From Saccoglossus kowalevskii (taxonomy: Eukaryota; Hemichordata; Enteropneusta; Harrimaniidae), in NCBI RefSeq assembly GCF_000003605.2, contig NW_003124545.1, positions 1 through 64,000 on the forward strand: 64,000 nucleotides of DNA, written 5' to 3'. The stretch's first letter is position 1, and the number at the start of each line of letters is the position of its first letter. Positions 37,400-50,100 of the stretch are shown piece after piece. The notes beneath the pieces are model-generated. The model was not told the DNA's origin, did no database searches, and saw only the letters and a list, made by a program, of their open reading frames with translations. A program made the position numbers and the translations under genes.

Positions 37400-39660
37400 T
37401 TGTTGGTATGGTTCTATTTGGGTTGAGTCTTCAGTATAGAGTAGATATATCAGTGTGGATGGATTGTAACTGACAGCTGGTATCATATTGTTGGTATGGT
37501 TCTATTTGGGTTGAGTCTTCAGTATAGAGTAGATATATCAGTGTGGATGGATTGTAACTGACAGCTGGTATCATATTGTTGGTATGGTTCTATTTGGGTA
37601 GAGTCTTCAGTATAGAGTAGATATATCAGTGTGGATGGATTGTAACTGACAGCTAGTATCATATTGTTGGTATTGTTCTATTTGGGTGGAGTCTTCAGTA
37701 TAGAGTAGATATATCAGTGTGGATGGATTGTAACTGACATCTGGTATCATATTGTGTGTATGGTTCTATTTGGATGGTCTTTAGTATAGAGTAGATATAT
37801 CAGTGTGGATGGATTGTAACTGACAGCTGCTATCATATTGTTGGTATGGTTCTATTTGGGTAGAGTCTTCAGTATAGAGTAGATATATCAGTGTGGATGG
37901 ATTGTAACTGACAGCTGGTATCATATTGTTGGTATGGTTCTATTTGGGTAGAGTATTTAGTATAGAGTAGATATATCAGTGTGGATGGATTGTAACTGAC
38001 AGCTGGTATCATATTGTTGGTATGGTTCTATTTGGGTAGAGTCTTCAGTATAGAGTAGATATATCAGTGTGGATAGATTGTAACTGACTGCTGGTGTCAT
38101 ATTGTTGGTATGGTTCTATTTGGGTAGAGTCTTCAGTATAGAGTATATATATCAGTGTGGATGGATTGTAACTGACAGCTGGTATCATATTGTTGGTATG
38201 GTTCTATTTGGGTAGAGTCTTCAGTATAGAGTAGATATATCAGTGTGGATGGATTGTAACTGACAGCTAGTATCATATTGTTGGTATGGTTCTATTTGGG
38301 TGGAGTCTTCAGTATAGAGTAGATATATCAGTGTGGATGGATTGTAACTGACATCTGGTATCATATTGTTTGTATGGTTCTATTTGGATAGTCTTTAGTA
38401 TAGAGTAGATATATCAGTGTGGATGGATTGTAACTGACAGCTGGTATCATATTGTTGGTATGGTTCTATGTGGGTAGATTCTTCAGTATAGAGTAGATAT
38501 ATCAGTGTGGATGGATTGAAACTGACAGCTGGTATCATATTGTTGGTATGGTTCTATTTGGGTAGAGTCTTCAGTATAGAGTAGATATATCAGTGTGGAT
38601 GGATTGTAACTGACAGCTGGTATCATATTGTTGGTATGGTTCTATTTGGGTAGAGTCTTCAGTATAAAGTAGATATATCAGTGTGGATGGATTGTAACTG
38701 ACAGCTGGTATCATATTGTTGGTATGGTTCTATTTGGATAGTCTTTAGTATAGAGTAGATGTATCAGTGTGGATGGATTGTAACTGGCAGCTGGTATCAT
38801 ATTGTTGGTATGGTTCTATTTGGGTAGATTCTTCAGTATAGAGTAGATATATCAGTGTGGATGGATTGTAACTGACAGCTGGTATCATATTGTTGGTATG
38901 GCTCTATTTGGGTAGAGTCTTCAGTATAGAGTAGATATATCATTGTGGATGGATTGTAACTGACAGCTGATATCATATTGTTGGTATGGTTCTATTTGGG
39001 TGGAGTCTTCAGTATAGAGTATATATATCAGTGTGGATGAATTGTAACTGACAGCTGGTATCATATTGTTGGTATGGTTCTATTTGGGTTGAGTCTTCAG
39101 TATAGAGTAGATATATCAGTGTGGATGGATTGTAACTGACAGCTGGTATCATATTGTTGGTATGGTTCTATTTGGGTTGAGTCTTCAGTATAGAGTAGAT
39201 ATATCAGTGTGGATGGATTGTAACTGACAGCTGGTATCATATTGTTGGTATGGTTCTATTTGGGTAGAGTCTTCAGTATAGAGTAGATATATCAGTGTGG
39301 ATGGATTGTAACTGACAGCTAGTATCATATTGTTGGTATTGTTCTATTTGGGTGGAGTCTTCAGTATAGAGTAGATATATCAGTGTGGATGGATTGTAAC
39401 TGACATCTGGTATCATATTGTGTGTATGGTTCTATTTGGATGGTCTTTAGTATAGAGTAGATATATCAGTGTGGATGGATTGTAACTGACAGCTGCTATC
39501 ATATTGTTGGTATGGTTCTATTTGGGTAGAGTCTTCAGTATAGAGTAGATATATCAGTGTGGATGGATTGTAACTGACAGCTGGTATCATATTGTTGGTA
39601 TGGTTCTATTTGGGTAGAGTATTTAGTATAGAGTAGATATATCAGTGTGGATGGATTGTA
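37400..39660 (+). repeat. 1666-bp higher-order repeat
   Basis: A pair of gggttgagtc units at 37421 and 37509, then ctagtatcat with ggtattgttc, then tcatattgtgtgtatgg with ggatggtcttt, then ctgctatcat and gagtatttag, recurs from 39087. The offset is 1666 (19 x 88 minus 6), explained by three 86-bp units in the interval. Matching parts are about 37400-37980 and 39066-39646. Confidence 0.85.
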
Positions 39661-40359
39661 ACTGACAGCTGGTATCATATTGTTGGTATGGCTCTATTTG
39701 GGTAGAGTCTTCAGTATAGAGTAGATATATCAGTGTGGATGGATTGTAACTGACATCTGGTATAATATTGTTTGTATGGTTCTATTTGGATAGTCTTTAG
39801 TATAGAGTAAATATATCAGTGTGGATGGATTGTAACTGACAGCTGGTATCATATTGTTGGTATGGTTCTATTTGGGTAGGGTCTTCAGTATAGAGTAGAT
39901 ATATCAGTGTGGATGGATTGTAACTGACAGCTGTTATCATATTGTTGGTATGGTTCTATTTGGGTAGAGTCTTTAGTATAGAGTAGATATATCAGTGTGG
40001 ATGGATTATAACTGACAGCTGGTATCATATTGTTGGTATGGTTCTATTTGTGTAGAGTCTTTAGTATAGAGTAGATATATCAGTGTGGATGGATTGTAAC
40101 TGACAGCTGGTATCATAGTGTTGGTATGGTTCTATTTGGGTAGAGTCTTCAGTATAGAGTAGATATATCAGTATGGATGGATTGTAACTGACAGCTGGTA
40201 TCATACTGTTGGTATGGTTCTATTTGGGTAGAGTCTTCAGTATAGAGTAGATATATCAGTGTGGATGGATTGTAACTGACAGCTGGTATCATATTGTTGG
40301 TATGGTTCAATTTGGGTGGAGTCTTCAGTATAGAGTAGATATATCAGTGTGGATGGATT

Positions 40360-43300
40360 GTAACTGACAGCTGGTATCATATTGTTGGTATGGTTCTATT
40401 TCAGTAGAGTCTTTAGGATAGAGTAGATATATCAGTATGGATGGATTGTAACTGACAGCTGGTATCATATTGTTGGTATGGTTCTATTTGGGTAGAGTCT
40501 TCAGTATAGAGTAGATATATCAGTATGGATTGATTGTAACTGACAGCTGGTGTCATACTGTTGGTATGGTTCTATTTGGGTAGATTCTTCAGTATAGAGT
40601 AGATATATCAGTATGGATGGATTGTAACTGACAGCTGGTATCATACTGTTGGTATGGTTCTATTTGGGTAGAGTCTTCAGTATATAGTAGATATATCAGT
40701 ATGGATGGATTGTAACTGACAGCTGGTATCATATTGTTGGTATGGTTCTATTTTGGTAGAGTCTTCAGTATAGAGCAGATATATCAGTGTGGATGGCTTG
40801 TAACTGACAGCTGGTATAATATTGTTGGTATGGTTCTATTTGGGTAGAGTCTTCAGTATAGAGTAGATATATCAGTGTGGATGAATTGTAACTGACAGCT
40901 GGTGTTATATTGTTGGTATGGTTCTATTTGGGTAGAGTTTTGAGTATAGAGTAGATATATCAGTATGGATGGATTGTAACTGACAGCTGGTATCATACTG
41001 TTGGTATGGTTCTATTTGGGTAGAGTCTTCAGTATATAGTAGATATATTAGTATGGATGGATTGTAACTGACAGCTGGTATCATATTGTTGGTATGGTTC
41101 TATTGGGTAGAGTCTTCAGTATAGAGTAGATATATCAGTATGGATGGATTGTAACTGACAGCTGGTATCATATTGTTGGTATGGTTCTATTTGGGTAGAG
41201 TCTTCAGTATAGAGTAGATATATCAGTGTGGATGGATTGTAACTGACAGCTGGTATCATATTGTTGGTATGGTTCTATTTGGGTGGAGTCTTCAGTATAG
41301 AGTAGATATATCAGTGTGGATGGATTGTAACTGACAGCTGGTATCATATTGTTGGTATGGCTCTATTTGGGTAGAGTCTTCAGTATAGAGTAGATATATC
41401 AGTGTGGATGGATTGTAACTGACATCTGGTATCATATGGTTGGTATGGTTCTATTTGGGTAGAGTCTTCAGTATAGAGTAGATATATCAGTGTGGATGGA
41501 TTGTAACTGACAGCTGGTATCATATGTTGGTATGTTTCTATTGGGTAGAGTCATCAGTATAGAGTAGATATATCAGTATGGATGGATTGTAACTGACAGC
41601 TGGTACCATACTGTTGGTATGGTTCTATTTGGGTAGAGTCTTCAGTATAGAGTAGATATATCAGTGTGGATGGATTGTAACTGACAGCTGGTATCATATT
41701 GTCGGTATGGTTCTATTTCAGTAGAGTCTTTAGTATAGAGTAGATATATCAGTATGGATGGATTGTAACTGACAGCTGGTATCATATTGTTGGTATGGTT
41801 CTATTTGGGTAGAGTCTTCAGTATAGAGTAGATATATCAGTATGGATTGATTGTAACTGACAGCTGGTGTCATACTGTTGGTATGGTTCTATTTGGGTAG
41901 AGTCTTCAGTATAGAGTAGATATATCAGTATGGATGGATTGTAACTGACAGCTGGTATCATACTGTTGGTATGGTTCTATTTGGGTAGAGTCTTCAGTAT
42001 ATAGTAGATATATCAGTATGGATGGATTGTAACTGACAGCTGGTATCATATTGTTGGTATGGTTCTATTTTGGTAGAGTCTTCAGTATAGAGCAGATATA
42101 TCAGTGTGGATGGCTTGTAACTGACAGCTGGTATAATATTGTTGGTATGGTTCTATTTGGGTAGAGTCTTCAGTATAGAGTAGATATATCAGTGTGGATG
42201 AATTGTAACTGACAGCTGGTGTTATATTGTTGGTATGGTTCTATTTGGGTAGAGTTTTGAGTATAGAGTAGATATATCAGTATGGATGGATTGTAACTGA
42301 CAGCTGGTATCATACTGTTGGTATGGTTCTATTTGGGTAGAGTCTTCAGTATAGAGTAGATATATTAGTATGGATGGATTGTAACTGACAGCTGGTATCA
42401 TATTGTTGGTATGGTTCTATTGGGTAGAGTCTTCAGTATAGAGTAGATATATCAGTATGGATGGATTGTAACTGACAGCTGGTATCTTATTGTTGGTATG
42501 GTTCTATTTGGGTAGAGTCTTCAGTATAGAGTAGATATATCAGTGTGGATGGATTGTAACTGACAGCTGGTATCATATTGTTGGTATGGTTCTATTTGGG
42601 GAGAGTCTTCAGTATAGAGTAGATATATCATTGTGGATGGATTGTAACTGACAGCTGGTATCATATTGTTGGTATGGTTCTATTTGGGTAGAGTCTTCAG
42701 TATAGATTAGATATATCAGTATGCATGGATTGTAACTGAGAGCTGGTATCATACTGTTGGTATGGTTCTATTTGGGTAGAGTCTTCAGTATAGAGTAGAT
42801 ATATCAGTATGGATGGATTGTAACTGACAGCTGGTATCATATTGTTGGTATGGTTCTATTTGGGCAGAGTCTTCAGTATAGAGTAGATATATCAGTGTGG
42901 ATGGATTATAACTGACAGCTGGTATCATATTGTTGGTATGGTTCTATTTGTGTAGAATATTCAGTATAGAGTAGATATATCAGTGTGGATGGATTGTAAC
43001 TGACAGCTGGTATCATATTGTTGGTATGGTTCTATTTGGGTAGAGTCTTCAGTATATAGTAGATATATCAGTATGGATGGATTGTAACTGACAGCTGGTA
43101 TCATATTGTTGGTATGGTTCTATTTGGGTAGAGTCTTCAGTATATAGTAGATATATCAGTATGGATGGATTGTAACTGACAGCTGGTATCATATTGTTGG
43201 TATGGTTCTATTTGGGTAGAGTCTTCAGTATAGAGTAGATATATCAGTGTGGATGGATTGTAACTGACATCTGGTATCATATTGTTTGTATCGTTCTATT

Positions 43301-44800
43301 TGGATAGTCTTTAGTATAGAGTAAATATATCAGTGTGGATGGATTGTAACTGACAGCTGGTATCATATTGTTGGTATGGTTCTATTTGGGTAGATTCTTC
43401 AGTATAGAGTAGATATATCAGTGTGGATGGATTGTAACTGACAGCTGGTATCATATTGTTGGTATGGTTCTATTTGGGTAGAGTCTTCAGTATAGAGTAG
43501 ATATATCAGTGTGGATGGATTGTAACTGACATCTGGTATCATATTGTTTGTATGGTTCTATTTGGATAGTCTTTAGTATAGAGTAAATATATCAGTGTGG
43601 ATGGATTGTAACTGACAGCTGGTATCATATTGTTGGTATGGTTCTATTTGGGTAGGGTCTTCAGAATAGAGTAGATATATCAGTGTGGATGGATTGTAAC
43701 TGACAGCTGTTATCATATTGTTGGTATGGTTCTATTTGGGTAGAGTCTTTAGTATAGAGTAGATATATCAGTGTGGATGGATTGTAACTGACAGCTGGTA
43801 TCATATTGTTGGTATGGTTCTATTTGTGTAGAGTGTTTAGTATAGAGTAGATATATCAGTGTGGATGGATTGTAACTGACAGCTGGTATCATATTGTTGG
43901 TATGGTTCTATTTGGGTAGAGTCTTCAGTATAGAGTAGATATATCAGTATGGATGGATTGTAACTGACAGCTGGTATCATACTGTTGGTATGGTTCTATT
44001 TGGGTAGAGTCTTCAGTATAGAGTAGATATATCAGTGTGGATGGATTGTAACTGACAGCTGGTATCATATTGTTGGTATGGTTCAATTTGGGTGGAGTCT
44101 TCAGTATAGAGTAGATATATCAGTGTGGATGGATTGTAACTGACAGCTGGTATCATATTGTCGGTATGGTTCTATTTCAGTAGAGTCTTTAGTATAGAGT
44201 AGATATATCAGTATGGATGGATTGTAACTGACAGCTGGTATCATATTGTTGGTATGGTTCTATTTGGGTAGAGTCTTCAGTATAGAGTAGATATATCAGT
44301 ATGGATTGATTGTAACTGACAGCTGGTGTCATACTGTTGGTATGGTTCTATTTGGGTAGAGTCTTCAGTATAGAGTAGATATATCAGTATGGATGGATTG
44401 TAACTGACAGCTGGTATCATACTGTTGGTATGGTTCTATTTGGGTAGAGTCTTCAGTATATAGTAGATATATCAGTATGGATGGATTGTAACTGACAGCT
44501 GGTATCATATTGTTGGTATGGTTCTATTTTGGTAGAGTCTTCAGTATAGAGCAGATATATCAGTGTGGATGGCTTGTAACTGACAGCTGGTATAATATTG
44601 TTGGTATGGTTCTATTTGGGTAGAGTCTTCAGTATAGAGTAGATATATCAGTGTGGATGAATTGTAACTGACAGCTGGTGTTATATTGTTGGTATGGTTC
44701 TATTTGGGTAGAGTTTTGAGTATAGAGTAGATATATCAGTATGGATGGATTGTAACTGACAGCTGGTATCATACTGTTGGTATGGTTCTATTTGGTTAGA
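40360..44800 (+). repeat. Domain VIII: 1317-bp repeat, three copies
   Basis: The gagcag cassette lies at 40773, 42090 and 44549. The first spacing is 1317, the second 2459 (1317 + 1142), so the interval holds one 1317-bp and one 1142-bp type unit. Matching stretches are about 40360-41270, 41680-42585 and 44135-44790, with tttcagtagag, ggattgattg with ggtgtcatactg, gtatatagtag, ttttggtagag, gagcagatat and gagttttgag. Between them, 42700-42875 copies the gtatgcatgg/ctgagagctgg units of domain V. Confidence 0.85.
41405..41580 (+). repeat. Irregular units (catatggttgg, catatgttgg)
   Basis: Two neighbouring units differ from all around them. One has catatggttgg with gacatctgg. The next has catatgttgg (one base lost), tatgtttctattggg (one base lost) and gagtcatcag. 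They sit where 41280 onward departs from the 1317-bp pattern, so they may mark an exchange junction. No function can be assigned. Confidence 0.6.
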
Positions 44801-44969
44801 GTCTTCAGTATAGAGTAGATATATCAGTGTGGATGGATTGTAACTGACAGCTGGTATCATATTGTTGGTATGGTTCTATTTGTGTAGAATATTCAGTATA
44901 GAGTAGATATATCATTGTGGATGGATTGTAACTGACAGCTGGTATCATATTGTTGGTATGGTTCTATTT

Positions 44970-46230
44970 GGGGAGAGTCTTCAGTATAGAGTAGATATAT
45001 CATTGTGGATGGATTGTAACTGACAGCTGGTATCATATTGTTGGTATGGTTCTATTTGGTTAGAGTCTTCAGTATAGAGTAGATATATCAGTGTGGATGG
45101 ATTGTAACTGACAGCTGGTATCATATTGTTGGTATGATTCTATTTGGGTAGAGTCTTCAGTATAGAGTAGATATAACAGTGTAGATGGATTATAACTGAC
45201 AGCTGGTATCATATTGTTGGTATGGTTCTATTTGTGTAGAATATTCAGCATAGAGTAGATATATCAGTGTGGATGGATTGTAACTGACAGCTGGAATCAT
45301 ATTGTTGGTATGGTTCTATTTGGGTAGAGTCTTCAGTATAGAGTAGATATATCAGTGTGGATGGATTATAACTGACAGCTGGTATCATATTGTTGGTATG
45401 GTTCTATTTGTGTAGAGTCTTTAGTATAGAGTAGATATATCAGTGTGGATGGATTGTAACTGACAGCTGGTATCATATTGTTGGTATGGTTCTATTTGGG
45501 TAGAGTCTTTAGTATAGAGTAGATATATCAGTGTAGATAGATTATAACTGACAGCTGGTATCATATTGTTGGTATGGTTCTATTTGTGTAGAATATTCAG
45601 TATAGAGTAGATATATCAGTGTGGATGGATTGTAACTGACAGCTGGTATCATATTGTTGGTATGGTTCTATTTGGGTAGAGTCTTCAGTATAGAGTAGAT
45701 ATATCAGTGTAGATGGATTATAACTGACAGCTGGTATCATAGTGTTGGTGTAGTTATATTTGTGTAGAATATTCAGCAAAGAGTAGATATATCAGTGTGA
45801 ATGGATTGTTACTGACAGCTGGTATCATATTGTTGGTATGGTTCTATTTGGGTAGAGTCTTCAGTATAGAGTAGATATATCAGTGTAGATGGATTATAAC
45901 TGACTGCTGGTATCATATTGTTGGTATGGTTCTATTTGTGTAGAATATTCAGTATAGAGTAGATATATCAGTGTGGATGGATTGTAACTGACAGCTGGTA
46001 TCATATTGTTGGTATGGTTCTATTTGGGGAGAGTCTTCAGTATAGAGTAGATATATCATTGTGGATGGATTGTAACTGACAGCTGGTATCATATTGTTGG
46101 TATGGTTCTATTTGGTTAGAGTCTTCAGTATAGAGTAGATATATCAGTGTGGATGGATTGTAACTGACAGCTGGTATCATATTGTTGGTATGGTTCTATT
46201 TGGGTAGAGTCTTCAGTATAGAGTAGATAT
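44970..46230 (+). repeat. Domain IX: near-identical copy of domain I pieces
   Basis: From 44970 to about 45235 the units match 3580-3845 (ggggagag 44971, aacagtgtag 45175, offset 41390). From about 45236 to 46230 they match 2790-3784 at offset 42446, including the rare tcatagtgttggtgtagtt with agcaaagag (45741 and 3295). Noticed differences over this 1 kb are few, such as ggaatcat near 45293 and tagatagatt near 45535. The match stops at 46231, a unit boundary. Confidence 0.9.
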
Positions 46231-47150
46231 ATCAGTGTGGATGGATTGTAACTGACAGCTGGTATCATATTGTTGGTATGGTTCTATTTGGGTAGAGTCT
46301 TCAGTACGTAGTAGATATATCAGTGTAGATGGATTGTAACTGACAGCTGGTAGCATATTGTTGGTATGGTTCTATTTGGGTAGAGTCTTCAGTATAGAGT
46401 ATATATATCAGTGTGGATGGATTGTAACTGACAGTTGCTATCATATTGCTTGTATGGTTCTATTTGAGTAGAGTCTTCAGTATAGAGTAGATATATCAGT
46501 GTGAATGGATTGTAACTGACAGCTGATATCATTTTGTTGGCATGGTTCTATTTGGGTAGAGTCTTCAGTATAGAGTAGATATATCAGTGTGGATGGCTTG
46601 TAACTGACAGTTGGTATCATATTGTTGGTATGGTTCTATTTGAGTAGAGTCTTCAGTATAGAGTAGATATATCAGTGTGGATGGCTTGTAACTGACAGCT
46701 GGTATCATATTGTTGGTATGGTTCTATTTGAGTAGAGTCTTCAGTATAGAGTAGATATATCAGTGTGGGTGGATTGTAACTAACAGCTGATATCATATTG
46801 TTGGCATGGTTCTATTTGAGTAGAGTCTTCAGTATAGATTAGATATATCAGTGTGGATGGATTGTAACTGATAGATGGTATTATATTGTTGGTATGGTTC
46901 TATTTGTGTAGAGTCTTCAGTATAGAGGAGATATATCAGTGTGGATGGATTGTAACTGACAGCTGATATCATATTGTTGGCATGGTTCTATTTGGGTAGA
47001 GTCTTCAGTATAGAGTAGGTATATCAGTGTGGATGGCTTGTAACTGACAGTTGGTATCATATTGTTGGTATGGTTCTATTTGAGTAGAGTCTTCAGTATA
47101 GAGTAGATATATCAGTGTGGGTGGATGGTAACTGACAGCTGGTATCATAT
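46230..47150 (+). repeat. Domain X: copy of part of domain III
   Basis: Markers follow 15650-16390 at offset 30839 (cattttgttggcatgg at 46530 versus 15691, gatagatgg at 46871 versus 16032). They then shift to offset 30751 (gaggag at 46925 versus 16174) because domain III has the gatagatgg unit twice and this copy has it once. gtacgtagtag and gtagcatattg units lead in. Domain X directly adjoins the domain I copy, though I and III are 8 kb apart at the left. Confidence 0.85.
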
Positions 47151-50100
47151 TGTTGGTATGGTTCTATTTGGGTAGAGTCTTCAGTATAGAGTAGATATAT
47201 CAGTGTGGATGGATTGTAACTGACAGATGGTATCATATTGTTGGTATGGTTCTATTTGGGTAGAGTCTTTAGTATAGAGTAGATATATCAGTGTGGATGG
47301 ATTATAACTGACAGCTGGTGTCATATTGTTGGTATGGTTCTATTTGTGTAGAGTCTTTAGTATAGAGTAGATATATCAGTGTGGATGGATTGTAACTGAC
47401 AGCTGGTATCATATTGTTGGTATGGTTCTATTTGGGTGGAGTCATCAGTATAGAGTAGATATATCAGTGTGGATGGATTGTAACTGGCAGCTGGTATTAT
47501 ATTGTTGGTATGGTTCTATTTGGGTAGAGTCTTTAGTATAGAGTAGATATATCAGTGTGGATGGATTGTAACTGACCGCTGGTATCATATTGTTGGTATG
47601 GTTCTATTTGGGTAGAGTCTTCAGTATAGAGTAGATATATCAGTGTGGATGGATTGTAACTGACAGCTGGTATCATATTGTTGGTATGGTTCTATTTGGG
47701 TAGAGTCTTCAGTATAGAGTAGATATATCAGTGTGGATGGATTGTAACTGACAGCTAGTATCATATTGTTGGTATGGTTCTATTTGGGTGGAGTCTTCAG
47801 TATAGAGTAGATATATCAGTGTGGATGGATTGTAACTGACATCTGGTATCATATTGTTTGTATGGTTCTATTTGGATAGTCTTTAGTATAGAGTAGATAT
47901 ATCAGTGTGGATGGATTGTAACTGGCAGCTGGTATCATATTGTTGGTATGGTTCTATTTGGGTAGATTCTTCAGTATAGAGTAGATATATCAGTGTGGAT
48001 GGATTGTAACTGACAGCTGGTATCATATTGTTGGTATGGTTCTATTTGGGTAGAGTCTTCAGTATAGAGTAGATATATCAGTGTGGATGGATTGTAACTG
48101 ACAGCTAGTATCATATTGTTGGTATGGTTCTATTTGGGTGGTGTCTTCAGTATAGAGTAGATATATCAGTGTGGATGGATTGTAACTGACATCTGGTATC
48201 ATATTGTTTGTATGGTGCTATTTGGATAGTCTTTAGTATAGAGTAGATATATCAGTGTGGATGGATTGTAACTGACAGCTGGTATCATATTGTTGATATG
48301 GTTCTATTTGGGTAGAGTCTTCAGAATAGAGTAGATATATCAGTGTGGATGGATTGTAACTGACAGCTGGTATCATATTGTTGGTATGGTTCTATTTGGG
48401 TAGAGTCTTCAGTATAGAGTAGATATATCAGTGTGGATGGATTGTAACTGACAGCTGGTATCATATTGTTGGTATGGTTCTATTTGGGTAGAGTCTTCAG
48501 TATAGAGTAGATATATCAGTGTGGATCGATTGTAACTGACAGCTGGTATCATATTGTTGATATGGTTCTATTTGTGTAGAGTCTTTAGTATAGAGTAGAT
48601 ATATCAGTGTGGATGGATTGTAAATGACAGCTGGTATCATATTGTTGGTATGGTTCTATTTGGGTAGAGTCTTCAGTATAGAGTAGATATATCAGTGTGA
48701 ATGGATTGTAACTGACAGCTAGTATCATATTGTTGGTATGGTTCTATTTGGGTGGAGTCTTTAGTATAGAGTAGATATATCAGTGTGAATGGATTGTAAC
48801 TGACCGCTGGTATCATATTGTTGGTATGGTTCTATTTGGGTAGAGTCTTCAGTATAGAGTAGATATATCAGTGTGGATGGATTGTAACTGACAGCTGGTA
48901 TCATATTGTTGGTATGGTTCTATTTGGGTAGAGTCTTCAGTATAGAGTAGATATATCAGTGTGGATGGATTGTAACTGACAGCTGGTATCATATTGTTGG
49001 TATGGTTTTATTTGGGTAGAGTCTTCAGTATAGAGTAGATATATCAGTATGGATGGATTGTAACTGACAGCTGGTATCATACTGTTGGTATGGTTCTATT
49101 TGGGAAGAGTCTTCAGTATAGAGTAGATATATCAGTATGGATGAATTGTAACTGACAGCTGGTATCATACTGTTGGTATGGTTCTAATTGGGTAGAGTCT
49201 TCAGTATAGAGTAGATATATCAGTATGGATGGATTGTAACTGGCAGCTGGTATTATATTGTTGGTATGGTTCTATTTGGGTAGAGTCTTTAGTATAGAGT
49301 AGATATATCAGTGTGGATGGATTGTAACTGACCGCTGGTATCATATTGTTGGTATGGTTCTATTTGGGTGAAGTCTTCAGTATAGAGTAGATATATCAGT
49401 GTGGATGGATTGTAAATGACAGTTGGTATCATATTGTTGGTATGGTTCTATTTGGGTAGAGTCTTCAGTATAGAGTAGATATATCAGTGTGGATGGATTG
49501 TAACTGACAGCTGGTATCATATTGTTGGTATGGTTCTATTTGGGTAGAGTCTTCAGTATAGAGTAGATATATCAGTGTGGATGGATTGTAACTGACAGCT
49601 GGTATCATATTGTTGGTATGGTTCTATTTGGGTAGAGTCTTCAGTATAGAGTAGATATATCAGTGTGAATGGATTGTAACTGACAGCTAGTATCATATTG
49701 TTGGTATGGTTCTATTTGGGTGGAGTCTTCAGTATAGAGTAGATATATCAGTGTGGATGGATTGTAACTGACATCTGGTATCATATTGTTTGTATGGTTC
49801 TATTTGGATAGTCTTTAGTTTAGAGTAGACATATCAGTGTGGATGGATTGTAACTGACAGCTGGTATCATATTGTTGGTATGGTTCTATTTGGGTAGAGT
49901 CTTCAGTATAGAGTAGATATATCAGTGTGGATTGATTGTAACTGACAGCTGGTATCATATTGTTAGTATGGTTCTATTTGGGTAGAGCCTTTAGTATAGA
50001 GTAGATATATCAGTGTGGATGGATTATAACTGACAGCTGGTATCATATTGTTGGTATGGTTCTATTTGTGTAGAGTCTTTAGTATAGAGTAGATATATCA

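Larger units (their letters stand above)
34385..40430 (+). repeat. Domain VII: 86-bp-unit-rich array
   Basis: Units with ctagtatcat, gggtggag, gacatctgg and 86-bp ggatagtctttag recur in small groups. 35900-36200 resembles 38270-38600 (ctatgtgggtagattc at 36102 and 38466, gattgaaac after each). Odd-length units lie near 35035 (catagttgttag, one base gained), 36640 and 36900 (gggtagtcttcag, two bases lost) and 36935 (ggatggatgtaac, one base lost). No gene or unique sequence. Confidence 0.8.
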
